NCBI GenBank assembly: GCA_003223675.1
Contig: QHVW01000934.1
Location: forward strand, 1 to 15,043
Reading direction: 5' to 3'
From: Acidobacteriota bacterium
Lineage (GTDB): Bacteria; Acidobacteriota; Thermoanaerobaculia; Multivoradales; UBA5704
Length of the DNA: 15,043 nucleotides
A program made the position numbers and the translations under genes. The notes beneath the pieces are model-generated. The model worked only from the letters and a program-made list of their open reading frames with translations. It was not told the origin of the DNA and ran no database searches. Below are positions 1 through 6,472 of the stretch, one piece after another. Within the stretch, counting starts at the first letter, position 1, and each line of letters starts with the position of its first letter.

Positions 1-2029
1 CCTGGACGCGGCTGTATTCATCGAGAGTCTGCTCCAACTGCCGCTCCACTTCGCCGAGCTTCCGCCGGTCGGGCTTCTCTCCGGCCTGGAGATTGAACCG
101 GTTGCTATCCAGGACGTTGACCGCGTCGCGAAGACGGCGCTCGCGATCGATCAGCGCCGGATCGGCCCCCTTGCGGATGTCGGCCCCGGACTCGGTGAGG
201 ATGTCCAGCAGGCTCCGGGCGCGCGCCCGCTCGCTGATCTGGAGGGCCTCGGTGATCCGGGCTTCGTCCGGCGGGCCCTGCGCGGACATCAGGGAATCGA
301 TGTAAAACTCATAGAAATCCTGCTTGGTGGCCAGGAACGAGGTCCGCAGCCGCGGATCCAGGACGCGCGTGCGGATGGACTCGATGATGTCCAACGCCGA
401 CCGGGTACGGTCCAGGGCCGCCGTCAGGTCGCCGCCTTTCCTTTCCGCCCGTGCCAGAGCCAGGCCGATCTCCGCCTCTCTCGCCCCGTCCTCCCGGGCA
501 TGAGCCAGAGAGAGCGCCTTCCCGAGCTCCTCCCGGGCCGCCTGGAGATCGCCGAGCTCCCGATGAGCCATCCCCAGCGCGTAGAAGCCGTTCACCTCCC
601 CCTCCGGAAAGCCCTGGGCCAGCCGGAGGGCCTGCCGGGCGGGCTCCAGCGCCTTGGCCGGTTGGTGCAGCTTCATGAAGAGGAACGCCTGGTTTCTCAG
701 CGCCGCCGATTGGGTTTCCGCGTCCTTGGCTTCCCGCGCCAGCGTGAGCGCCCGGTCGAAAGCCTCCCCGGCTTCGCCAAACCGTTTCAGGCGCTGCAGG
801 GCATCGCCGAGGTTGATGTAGGTGCTGGCCTCTTTGGAACGTACGCCCAAGGGATGGAGGAGCCGCAGCGCCTGTCGAAAGTGCTGGATGGCCGTTTCCC
901 AGTCACCCAGGAGAACGTAGGTCTCTCCCAGGTTGTTGAGCGCCGTAGCCTCGGATTCCCGGTTTTTCATGGCGCGGGCGAGCTCGACGGCTTCCTGCTC
1001 GTACTGAAGGGTTTTCTGGTTGTCCCTCAATTGCCCGTAGGCGAAGGCCAGATTGAGGAGATCGCTCCACTGGGTCTGCCGGTCCTGGATCTCGCGCGCC
1101 TTCTCCAGGGATTCGGTGAGGGATTCGATGCCGCGCCGCGGCTCCCCCTGATCGCAATCGAGGGCGCCGAGGTTGTTCAGGCTGACGGCTATATTGTGAA
1201 CGTCCCCTGCCTGGCGGGCGACCGCCAGGGCTTCCTGGTACCGCTGCCTCGCCTCGTCCGGACGTCCGAGCCGTTTCAGCAGCCGGCCCATGCTATTGAG
1301 GGACCGGATCTGAAAATAGCGCGCCTCACGGTCCGGCTGGGTTTCCCAGAGAGACGCGGACGCCTGAAAGTCCGCCAAGGACTGCTCGGCGGCGCCCGGA
1401 AGATTGGCGCGGCTGATGGCCAGGAAGTAGAGGGCCTCCGCCTCGCGCCTGGTCTCCCCCAACTGGCGCCAGAGAGGAACGGCGCGCTCGACAGACCGGA
1501 TCTCCCGTCGCAGCGCCTCCTCGTCTTTTCCGGTCTCCCGACTGGCCTCCCAGAAGGCCTCCACGGCTTCAGACCGGACCTTGTCCTGGTCTCCCGCCGT
1601 CCTGGGGCCCTCGACACGCAGCCGGTACCGTCCCGGAGACGCCTTCGCCAGAGCGCTCACCTCGACTCGATAGAGCCCGGAGACGGAGACCACCGCCGCC
1701 AGATCCTCGTCTGAATGTCCGGGGGTGAACGCGTCGTCAGTGCCGGTGATGACGGCGCCCGTGGGGTCGAGCAGGCGCACGGAGAGGTTGATCCCCTCCT
1801 CCTGGACCCGCACCCGCAAGAGCTGCCCGGCCTGGAGGTCGACCGGATAGACGTGGGTCTCGCCGCCCTTGAGCTCGCGCTCCAGGACGAGGCCGTCGGT
1901 GAGGCTGGGACCTGGGGTGGACGGCGGCTGCGCGGCCCCGCCGCAGAGCAACGCCGCGGGAAGTAAGAAAAGGTAAAGGACGCCACGATATCGCGGCGTG
2001 AACCGGCGAAAAACGGGAGAGAAAATCAT
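1..2029 (-). CDS. Secreted TPR protein, N-terminal part of a TPR-CHAT protein (partial, C-terminus off the left edge)
   Basis: An open frame of 676 codons runs from ATG 2029 off the window. Residues 1-34 form a Sec signal peptide: an Arg-rich start, a hydrophobic core, and a likely cut after GGAA. No proper lipobox precedes the Cys. Residues about 40-145 look like a beta-sandwich of the PPC type often found before TPRs. Residues about 150-540 are TPR-like helical repeats, with motifs such as NNLGALD, NNLGETY and YINLGDAL. Residues about 545-580 (IIESIRTRVLD, FYEFYIDSLM) match the helical lead-in that precedes CHAT caspase-like protease domains in this family. The CHAT domain itself is not in view, so it is inferred. 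AAAGG abuts the ATG directly, too close for a normal Shine-Dalgarno. It is divergent from the polymerase IV gene. The role is probably cell-envelope protein interaction or proteolysis; the substrate is unknown. Confidence 0.85.
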   Translation of the reverse strand, partial: MIFSPVFRRFTPRYRGVLYLFLLPAALLCGGAAQPPSTPGPSLTDGLVLERELKGGETHVYPVDLQAGQLLRVRVQEEGINLSVRLLDPTGAVITGTDDAFTPGHSDEDLAAVVSVSGLYRVEVSALAKASPGRYRLRVEGPRTAGDQDKVRSEAVEAFWEASRETGKDEEALRREIRSVERAVPLWRQLGETRREAEALYFLAISRANLPGAAEQSLADFQASASLWETQPDREARYFQIRSLNSMGRLLKRLGRPDEARQRYQEALAVARQAGDVHNIAVSLNNLGALDCDQGEPRRGIESLTESLEKAREIQDRQTQWSDLLNLAFAYGQLRDNQKTLQYEQEAVELARAMKNRESEATALNNLGETYVLLGDWETAIQHFRQALRLLHPLGVRSKEASTYINLGDALQRLKRFGEAGEAFDRALTLAREAKDAETQSAALRNQAFLFMKLHQPAKALEPARQALRLAQGFPEGEVNGFYALGMAHRELGDLQAAREELGKALSLAHAREDGAREAEIGLALARAERKGGDLTAALDRTRSALDIIESIRTRVLDPRLRTSFLATKQDFYEFYIDSLMSAQGPPDEARITEALQISERARARSLLDILTESGADIRKGADPALIDRERRLRDAVNVLDSNRFNLQAGEKPDRRKLGEVERQLEQTLDEYSRVQ

Positions 2030-2263
2030 CCTTTGTTCAGTCTGGGCGGCTGACGGCGCTCGCTCCGGCTTCCTGCTTCTCCCCTCCCGGAGTCCCCGCG
2101 AGACACGAATGCGCTCATCTATTTTACTGTCTCACCCCCTGGACATTCCAGCGAGGGTAGCTTGAGGTGCACTTTTCGTGACAAGCCGACACCGCTCGCG
2201 AGCGGGTTACGGCTTGAGGCCACAAGGCGAAAACGCGGCGGGTTTCGCGCTAAGCTACGTCCC
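2030..2263. promoter_or_regulatory. Divergent intergenic region between the TPR-CHAT and polymerase IV genes
   Basis: This 234-bp gap separates divergent start codons. It is less G+C-rich around 2115-2130. On the minus strand TAAAAT (2126-2121) could be a -10 element for the TPR-CHAT gene with a leader of about 85 nt, but no convincing -35 accompanies it. On the plus strand TAAGCT (2251-2256) lies 7 nt before GTG 2264. An open reading extension of the polymerase frame back to 2162 exists, but it resembles no polymerase sequence. I see no LexA-type palindrome. Confidence 0.4.
2251..2256 (+). promoter_or_regulatory. -10 element TAAGCT, leaderless start of polymerase IV
   Basis: TANNNT ending 7 nt before GTG 2264. 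The start point would fall at or next to the start codon, which supports GTG 2264 over the upstream ATG 2162. Confidence 0.5.
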
Positions 2264-3337
2264 GTGCGGCGTGTCCTCCACTGCGACATGGACTGCTTCT
2301 ACGCGGCGGTGCACATGCGGGACGACCCGTCCCTGCGCGGCAAGCCGGTGGTGATCGGCGGCCGTCCGGAGAGCCGGGGGGTGGTGGCCGCCGCGAGCTA
2401 CGAGGTGCGCAAGTTCGGCGTCCATTCGGCGATGCCCTCCTCACGCGCCAGGCGGCTCTGCCCGGACGCCATCTTCATCCCCCCCGACTTCCGCCGCTAC
2501 TCCAAGGAGTCGGAGAAGATCTTCGCCATCTACCGCGAGCTCACCCCGCTGGTACAGGCGGTGTCGATCGACGAGGCCTACCTCGACGTCACCGGCCATC
2601 TGGGGGAGGCCGGGAGCGCCACGGCGCTGGCGAAGGAGATCCGGCGGCGGGTGCGCGAGGAGCGGGGGCTCACGGTGAGCGTCGGCGTGGGCCCCAACCG
2701 GCTGATCGCCAAGATCGCCTCGGATTTCAACAAGCCGGACGGCCTGACGGTGGTGCGGCCGGAGAAAGTGCAGGCCTTTCTCGATCCCCTGCCCGTGCGC
2801 CGGCTCCACGGCGTGGGCCCGGCGACCGAGCGCGTCCTCAACGAGATGAAGGTGCAGACCGTGGCCGACCTGCGCGGGATGCCGGTGGAGGATCTGGTGG
2901 GCCGTTTCGGCAAGCACGGCCGCATCCTCCACGAATTCGCCCGCGGGATCGACGACCGGCCGGTCGAGACCCACCAGGAGCGGAAGAGCGTGGGGAGCGA
3001 GAATACCTACCCCGAAGATCTGACCGATCTGGCGTTCATGGAGACGGAGGTGGACCGGCGGGCTGAGGAGGTCGCCGCGGCCCTGGCCCGCTCCGGGCTC
3101 GCCGGCTGCACGGTGACCCTCAAGGTGCGCTACGACGATTTCACCACCGTGACCCGTTCGCGGACCTACGCCGTGCCGGTCTACGAGCGCGCCACGATCG
3201 CCGGCTGCGCCCGGGACCTCCTCCGCCGCACCGAGGCCCCCCATAGGCCCGTGCGGCTGATCGGCGTGACCGCGTCGAACCTGGTGCGGGAACGGGTGGA
3301 GCAGTTGGCGTTGTTCGAGATCTCGTGGGACCGGTGA
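2264..3337 (+). CDS. dinB: DNA polymerase IV (Y-family translesion polymerase)
   Basis: 357 residues, the usual DinB length. The protein opens with MRRVLHCDMDCFYAAVH, where CDMD supplies the first metal-binding Asp and FYAAVH the steric-gate region. SIDEAYLD near residue 105 carries the catalytic Asp-Glu pair. KIASDFNKPDG and LHGVGPATE (helix-hairpin-helix of the thumb) follow, then the little-finger domain from about residue 235 (KSVGSENTY). The C-terminus carries EQLALF, a good beta-clamp-binding peptide. The enzyme performs error-prone synthesis past lesions, recruited by the sliding clamp. GTG 2264 is chosen because the family begins right at this point and a -10 hexamer sits 7 nt upstream. 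The in-frame extension to ATG 2162 adds an unconserved basic stretch. No SOS box was seen. Confidence 0.95.
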   Translation: MRRVLHCDMDCFYAAVHMRDDPSLRGKPVVIGGRPESRGVVAAASYEVRKFGVHSAMPSSRARRLCPDAIFIPPDFRRYSKESEKIFAIYRELTPLVQAVSIDEAYLDVTGHLGEAGSATALAKEIRRRVREERGLTVSVGVGPNRLIAKIASDFNKPDGLTVVRPEKVQAFLDPLPVRRLHGVGPATERVLNEMKVQTVADLRGMPVEDLVGRFGKHGRILHEFARGIDDRPVETHQERKSVGSENTYPEDLTDLAFMETEVDRRAEEVAAALARSGLAGCTVTLKVRYDDFTTVTRSRTYAVPVYERATIAGCARDLLRRTEAPHRPVRLIGVTASNLVRERVEQLALFEISWDR

Positions 3338-3343
3338 GGGCGG

Positions 3344-3349
3344 TACACT
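3344..3349 (+). promoter_or_regulatory. -10 element TACACT, leaderless start of MNT gene
   Basis: TACACT ends 6 nt before ATG 3356, just after the polymerase IV stop. No Shine-Dalgarno is present. It suggests separate transcription rather than read-through only. Confidence 0.5.
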
Positions 3350-3355
3350 AAGACG

Positions 3356-3724
3356 ATGAACGACGCCGCCATTCGCGAATACCACGCCCGCCGCGACCGC
3401 GAGCTCCGGCAGGAGAGGGAGGCGCTTCGCCTGGAGGTTCTGGAGAGCGCGCGCGAGGCCATCCGCCGGTCGGCTCCGCTCTTCCCGGCGATCCGGGCCG
3501 TCTACCTCTTCGGCTCTCTCCTCAAGCCCGAGCGTTTCCGCCCGGATTCCGATGTCGACGTTGCGATCGACTGCGACGACATCGAGGTGGAGACCCCGTT
3601 CTGTCGGAAGCTGGAGGAGGCGCTCGAGCGGGATGTCGATCTGCGGCCGAGGATCGGGGCGGTCGCCCGGGCCGTCGAGCAGGGAGGGGAGCTCTGCCAT
3701 GAGAGAGAAATACCTGGTCCTTGA
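3356..3724 (+). CDS. MNT-type nucleotidyltransferase domain protein (MntA-like), no HEPN partner seen
   Basis: 122 residues. The first 45 or so form a charged helical extension (REYHARRDRELRQERE). The core has YLFGSLLKPERFRPDSDVDV, the GS-x10-DxD signature of minimal nucleotidyltransferases, and DVDLRP near residue 98 supplies the third acidic residue. In characterised systems such proteins (MntA) AMPylate and silence a HEPN RNase toxin encoded next door. Here the following DNA holds only a palindromic repeat and then the DUF1328 gene; no HEPN-like frame appears on either side. It may therefore be an orphan antitoxin, act on a distant partner, or modify something else. It lies 18 bp after the polymerase IV stop. 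Assignment to the fold is firm; the function is inferred. Confidence 0.85.
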   Translation: MNDAAIREYHARRDRELRQEREALRLEVLESAREAIRRSAPLFPAIRAVYLFGSLLKPERFRPDSDVDVAIDCDDIEVETPFCRKLEEALERDVDLRPRIGAVARAVEQGGELCHEREIPGP

Positions 3725-3739
3725 CCGGAACGTCCGGTA

Positions 3740-3761
3740 GCCCGGGATTTCAATCCCGGGC
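3740..3761. repeat. Palindromic REP-like element GCCCGGGATT-tc-AATCCCGGGC
   Basis: A perfect 10-bp inverted repeat with a 2-nt loop, just after the MNT gene. There is no T-run after it, so it is not a classical terminator, though it could protect or end the transcript. A related half copy (GCCCGGGATTGAAGTCC) lies at 14162-14178, which suggests an interspersed genomic repeat. Confidence 0.7.
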
Positions 3762-3792
3762 GGGAGAGACCGCAGGGACTGAATCTTGATCC

Positions 3793-3808
3793 TGGCACGC
3801 CCATTGCT
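3793..3808 (+). promoter_or_regulatory. Sigma-54 (-24/-12) promoter for the DUF1328 gene
   Basis: CTGGCACG-CCCA-TTGCT matches the sigma-54 consensus YTGGCACG-N4-TTGCW at every defined position. The GG (3794-3795) and GC (3806-3807) dinucleotides are separated by 10 nt, as required. The start point would be near 3818, giving a leader of about 98 nt to ATG 3916. Activation would need an enhancer-binding AAA+ activator encoded elsewhere. Confidence 0.75.
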
Positions 3809-3822
3809 CTTATAAGCTGGCA

Positions 3823-3870
3823 GCCAGAGGCGCTGACATCCAGTGACTTCTCCCTTGGTGTGCCTCTGGC
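3823..3870 (+). other. 5' leader stem of the sigma-54 transcript
   Basis: GCCAGAGGC (3823-3831) and GCCTCTGGC (3862-3870) form a perfect 9-bp stem around a 30-nt loop inside the leader between the sigma-54 start and the DUF1328 ribosome-binding site. A pyrimidine stretch (ctttct) follows. It could be a leader structure, a weak attenuator, or an activator-site palindrome; the sequence does not decide. Confidence 0.35.
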
Positions 3871-3915
3871 CTTTCTGGTATCTTCCGGCTCCGGTCGGCA
3901 GCGGAGGAAAGCGAC

Positions 3916-4080
3916 ATGCTGAGGTGGGCCTTGATCTTCCTGATTGTCGCGTTGGTCGCCGCTATCTTCGGGTTCGGCGGCATCGCCTCGGGCGCGGCGG
4001 GGATCGCGAAGCTCCTCTTCGTGCTCTTCCTGGTGGTCTTCGTGGTCTCGCTCATCCTGGGGCTCGTGCGGCGAGCCTGA
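3916..4080 (+). CDS. DUF1328 / UPF0391 small membrane protein
   Basis: 54 residues starting MLRWALIFLIVALVAAIFGF, with a second hydrophobic segment (LLFVLFLVVFVVSLILG) and a basic end (VRRA). The central FGFGGIASGAAGIAK stretch and two-helix plan are the hallmarks of the YtjA/DUF1328 family of short inner-membrane proteins, often stress-linked and of unknown biochemical role. GGAGGAAA (3903-3910) gives a good ribosome-binding site 5 nt before the ATG. This gene has its own sigma-54 promoter and a leader of about 98 nt, unlike its leaderless neighbours, which suggests control by an environmental or envelope signal. Confidence 0.88.
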   Translation: MLRWALIFLIVALVAAIFGFGGIASGAAGIAKLLFVLFLVVFVVSLILGLVRRA

Positions 4081-4133
4081 GCGGACGGCCCGGGGAGCCC
4101 AGAGCGGCCGGTACGTTTGCGGGCCGGCCGCCG

Positions 4134-4139
4134 TAGAAT
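4134..4139 (+). promoter_or_regulatory. -10 element TAGAAT, leaderless start of permease gene
   Basis: TAGAAT ends 7 nt before ATG 4147 with no Shine-Dalgarno. It selects ATG 4147 over the upstream in-frame codon at 4117. Confidence 0.55.
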
Positions 4140-4146
4140 CCTTGTC

Positions 4147-5274
4147 ATGCTCGAAGCGATCCGAAAAGAGACTCCCGAGGAAGAGCCGCCGCAGCCCAAC
4201 GTCCGGAAGCTTCACGATCTCCTGCAAGGACCGTTCGGCGTCCGCTCACTCGCCCTGAATGGCCTCTTCGTCCTCGCCTCCTTCTATACGCTCTATTTCG
4301 GACGGGACTTCTTCCTTCCCATCGTCCTCGCCCTTCTGCTCAGCTTTCTCCTGAGCCCAGTCGTGCGGGGGTTGAAAAAGTTGCACATTCCGGGAGCCCT
4401 GGGCGCGGTGCTGGCCATCTTCAGCCTGCTGGGGCTGCTGGTGCTCGGCGTCGTCGAGCTCGCCACCCCCGCCTATGAGTGGATGGGGCAGGCGCCCCAG
4501 AATCTGCGGAAGATCGAGAGCAAGATCCGCGATCTCAAGAAGCCGGTGCAGACAGTGAGCAAGGCGACCGAGCAGGTGGAGAAGATCGCCAAGGTCTCGG
4601 GTGGGCAGGACAGCACGCCCAAGGTCCAGGTGACCACCGAGAGCCTGGGCGCGCGGGTGCTCAGCAAGACGACCGATCTGGTCTCCAGCGCCGTGGTGAT
4701 GTTCATCCTCCTCTACTTCCTGCTCGCTTCGGGGGACCTGTTCCTGCACAAGCTGGTCAAGGTGACGCCCAGCCTGGAGGACAAGAAGCGGGCGGTGGAG
4801 ATCGCGCGGCAGATCGAGACCGAGGTCTCCACCTATCTCGCCACGATCACGCTGATCAACATCGTCCTGGGCCTGGCGGTCTGGGGTGTCCTGGCATTGA
4901 TCGGCGTCCCCAACCCTCTGCTCTGGGGTGTGCTCGCCACCTTCGCCAACTACATCCCCTACCTGGGGCCGATCCTCATGGTCGCGGTGCTGGCCATGGT
5001 GGGGCTCCTCACTTTCCAAGACATCCCGCACGCCCTGCTGCCGCCGGGCGCGTTCCTCGTCCTGCACGGGCTCGAAACCTTCCTGATCACCCCCATGATC
5101 CTGGGCCGCCGGCTGACGCTGAACCCGGTGATGATCTTCCTCGGCCTCACCTTCTGGGGTTGGATGTGGGGGATCGCCGGGGCCATCCTGGCAGTGCCGA
5201 TCATGGTGGTCTTCAAGATCTTCTGCGACCACATCGAGTCGCTGGCGCCGGTGGGGGAGCTCCTGGGCAGCTAG
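4147..5274 (+). CDS. AI-2E / PerM family membrane permease
   Basis: 375 residues, normal for the family (UPF0118). A cytoplasmic acidic N-terminus of about 35 residues precedes paired helices (LNGLFVLASFYTLYF; FFLPIVLALLLSFLLSPVV) and a third (AVLAIFSLLGLLVLGVVEL). A soluble helical section at about 105-170 (KIESKIRDLKKPVQ) is followed by further helices. The family motif YIPYLGPI is at about residue 280, and ITPMILGRRLTLNP near 325 is another conserved block. Members transport autoinducer-2 or act as Na+/H+ antiporters or lipid transporters; the substrate cannot be read from sequence. Its stop codon overlaps the stop of the convergent MerR gene. Confidence 0.92.
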   Translation: MLEAIRKETPEEEPPQPNVRKLHDLLQGPFGVRSLALNGLFVLASFYTLYFGRDFFLPIVLALLLSFLLSPVVRGLKKLHIPGALGAVLAIFSLLGLLVLGVVELATPAYEWMGQAPQNLRKIESKIRDLKKPVQTVSKATEQVEKIAKVSGGQDSTPKVQVTTESLGARVLSKTTDLVSSAVVMFILLYFLLASGDLFLHKLVKVTPSLEDKKRAVEIARQIETEVSTYLATITLINIVLGLAVWGVLALIGVPNPLLWGVLATFANYIPYLGPILMVAVLAMVGLLTFQDIPHALLPPGAFLVLHGLETFLITPMILGRRLTLNPVMIFLGLTFWGWMWGIAGAILAVPIMVVFKIFCDHIESLAPVGELLGS

Positions 5275-6281
5275 CGATCGTCTGTCAAGATATTGTCCAC
5301 GATATTGTCAAAATTTCCCGGCGTGCGGGTCCGCAGCTCATGGAGCTCGCGGCGCAGGGCGGCCAGGTCCTCCAGGCGGAGGGCGCCGATCTCCTGGAGG
5401 ACGGCGCTGTAGGCGGAGCAGGCCCGGCCGCCGACGAGCAGGAGGGTGTGGGGGCCCAGGAGACGGCGCAGGCGCCGGAGATCGTCGACCAGCATGGGAT
5501 CGTCGGGGGGATAGGTGATGCTGAGCCCCACCGCGCGCGCCCTCTTCTGCAGGGCGGCGGCGGCGATCTCCTCCGGCGGCAGGTCCGGACCGAGATAGGT
5601 CACCTGCCACCCCTCGCCGGCCGCGGTGGCGGCGGCGAGCAGGGCGCCGAGCTCGTGGCGCTGGCGTGCCGGCGTGGTGACCACGAGGTGCGGCGCCGAG
5701 AGCTCCGGATGACCGGCGCCGCTCATGCCGCCCAGGAACGAGCGCACCACCGACGAGGCCATGTGCTCGTGGATCGGGCGCAGCGCTCCCTGATGCCAGA
5801 GCTCGCCGATGCGCCGCATCAGCGGCACCAGCACCCGCTCGATCAGATGGGTGCGGCTGAACAGCACCGAGGCGCGGTCGAGCTCGAGCTCCATCTCGCC
5901 CACGTCGAGCCGCTGCGCCGCCGAGAGGCAGCGGTTGAGGCACGCCTCGGCCACCTGGTCGACCTCCTCCGGCGCCGCCGGGGAGGGTTGCGCGTACGCC
6001 GCCGGCGCGGGCTCCGCCTCGATCAGCGCCGCGAGCTCCGGATTCGAGAGGCCTGCCACCTGGCTGATCCCGCGGCCGGTGTTGACCACCCGGCGGAGCA
6101 GCAGGAGGCGCTCGATGTCCTCGTCCGAATAGAAGCGCCGCCGCGTCTCCGTGCGCCCGGGTGCCACGGCGCCGTATCGCCGTTCCCAGGCACGGATCAG
6201 GTCCGGCTTGAGGCCCGTCCGCCGGGCCACGACGCCGATGGGATGGCGAGGCTCGCTGGAGCTCGGCGGGGTGATCGACAT
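5271..6281 (-). CDS. MerR-family B12-binding transcriptional regulator (CarH/LitR-like)
   Basis: 336 residues in the order of the CarH photoreceptor family. Residues 12-75 are a MerR winged helix (PIGVVARRTGLKPDLIRAWE, RRFYSDEDI). Residues about 105-190 are the four-helix cap, carrying the light-sensing W-x9-EH signature (W162, E172, H173). Residues about 197-310 are a B12-binding Rossmann domain with H209, G212, then exactly 41 residues to S254 and 27 between T256 and GG 284-285, as in the x-H-xx-G-x41-S-x-T-x24-28-GG pattern. The usual Glu/Asp two places before the ligand His is Gln here (Q207). Known relatives use adenosylcobalamin to repress carotenoid or photolyase genes until light breaks the tetramer; the targets here are not visible. 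The promoter is TTGACA-N18-TAGTCT. Confidence 0.9.
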   Translation of the reverse strand: MSITPPSSSEPRHPIGVVARRTGLKPDLIRAWERRYGAVAPGRTETRRRFYSDEDIERLLLLRRVVNTGRGISQVAGLSNPELAALIEAEPAPAAYAQPSPAAPEEVDQVAEACLNRCLSAAQRLDVGEMELELDRASVLFSRTHLIERVLVPLMRRIGELWHQGALRPIHEHMASSVVRSFLGGMSGAGHPELSAPHLVVTTPARQRHELGALLAAATAAGEGWQVTYLGPDLPPEEIAAAALQKRARAVGLSITYPPDDPMLVDDLRRLRRLLGPHTLLLVGGRACSAYSAVLQEIGALRLEDLAALRRELHELRTRTPGNFDNIVDNILTDDR

Positions 6282-6290
6282 CGAGAGGAG

Positions 6291-6320
6291 AGACTAACAA
6301 CAACGTCTAGAGGGTGTCAA
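6291..6320 (-). promoter_or_regulatory. Promoter of the CarH-like regulator
   Basis: On the minus strand TTGACA (6320-6315), an 18-nt spacer and TAGTCT (6296-6291) precede ATG 6281 by 9 nt, so the leader is only a few bases. There is no Shine-Dalgarno. Confidence 0.55.
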
Positions 6321-6341
6321 GGATCGAGGGGAAGAATACAT

Positions 6342-6370
6342 GGACAAATACTTGACATGAGATCTTGTCC
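6342..6370. promoter_or_regulatory. Operator-like cluster of TTGACA/TTGTCC motifs between divergent promoters
   Basis: GGACAA (6342-6347) and TTGTCC (6365-6370) form an inverted pair, with TTGACA (6352-6357) between them. Another TTGACA on the minus strand (6320-6315) is the -35 of the regulator gene. CarH-type repressors are known to bind repeated sites that cover the -35 element, so this is a plausible autoregulatory operator. Binding itself is inferred. Confidence 0.4.
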
Positions 6371-6380
6371 AATCTAGGAT
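6352..6380 (+). promoter_or_regulatory. Strong sigma-70 promoter TTGACA-N17-TAGGAT pointing away from the regulator
   Basis: A perfect -35 (6352-6357) and a good -10 (6375-6380) at the ideal 17-bp spacing on the plus strand. No plus-strand protein gene follows; the intrinsic terminator at 6410-6453 does. Start point near 6387. Confidence 0.65.
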
Positions 6381-6386
6381 GATGCC

Positions 6387-6453
6387 GTCGCGCGTTTTTC
6401 CCTCAAGAAGGGCGCGGACCTCGGATTCCCTCCCCGGTCCGCGCCCAATTTTT
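6387..6453 (+). ncRNA. Candidate small RNA (~67 nt) divergent from the CarH-like regulator
   Basis: The interval is bounded by a near-consensus promoter (TTGACA-N17-TAGGAT) and an intrinsic terminator whose T-run ends at 6453. It lies in the gap between two minus-strand genes (stop of the S4 gene at 6473, start of the regulator at 6281), so neither promoter nor terminator is explained by an annotated gene in that direction. The only frame, ATG 6382 to TGA 6468, begins upstream of the predicted start point and runs through the terminator, so it is unlikely to be translated. The unpaired 5' part (cgcgtttttccctc) could be a pairing seed. The existence of the RNA is inferred. Confidence 0.5.
6410..6453 (+). 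terminator. Rho-independent terminator
   Basis: GGGCGCGGACC (6410-6420) pairs perfectly with GGTCCGCGCCC (6436-6446) around a 15-nt loop, followed by AATTTTT. Flanking CCCTCAA (6400-6406) and TTGAGGG (6452-6458) can extend the stem. The T-run makes it directional for plus-strand transcripts; the stem may also stop minus-strand transcription leaving the S4 gene. Confidence 0.8.
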
Positions 6454-6472
6454 GAGGGGCTGGGGTGAGGGT

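Noticed and set aside
500..1714. 404-codon plus-strand open frame
   Set aside because: Antisense to the TPR protein, whose minus-strand frame is open for over 2 kb with a signal peptide and repeated TPR motifs; high G+C makes such shadows long.
2162..2263. N-terminal extension of polymerase IV from ATG 2162
   Set aside because: The family begins at the HCDMD strand; the extension is basic and unlike any polymerase start, and the -10 element lies inside it.
2441..3700. 419-codon minus-strand open frame
   Set aside because: Antisense to polymerase IV and the MNT gene, both clearly recognisable; its protein is His/Gly-rich without domains.
3700..3741. 13-codon frame MREKYLVLDRNVR after the MNT gene, as a remnant HEPN start
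   Set aside because: Overlaps the MNT 3' end, has no continuation and no HEPN motif; the repeat follows at once.
5289..5309. GATATTGTC direct repeat resembling the TTGTCC motifs upstream of the regulator
   Set aside because: It simply encodes the repeated Asp-Asn-Ile in the regulator's C-terminal tail; no promoter is nearby.
4479..6377. 632-codon plus-strand open frame, the longest complete one
   Set aside because: Covers the permease out of frame and the regulator antisense; composition is Arg/Gly/Ala-biased with no motifs.
6382..6468. 28-codon ORF starting MPSRVFPSRR in the small-RNA interval
   Set aside because: Its start lies upstream of the predicted transcription start and it reads through the terminator; no ribosome-binding site.
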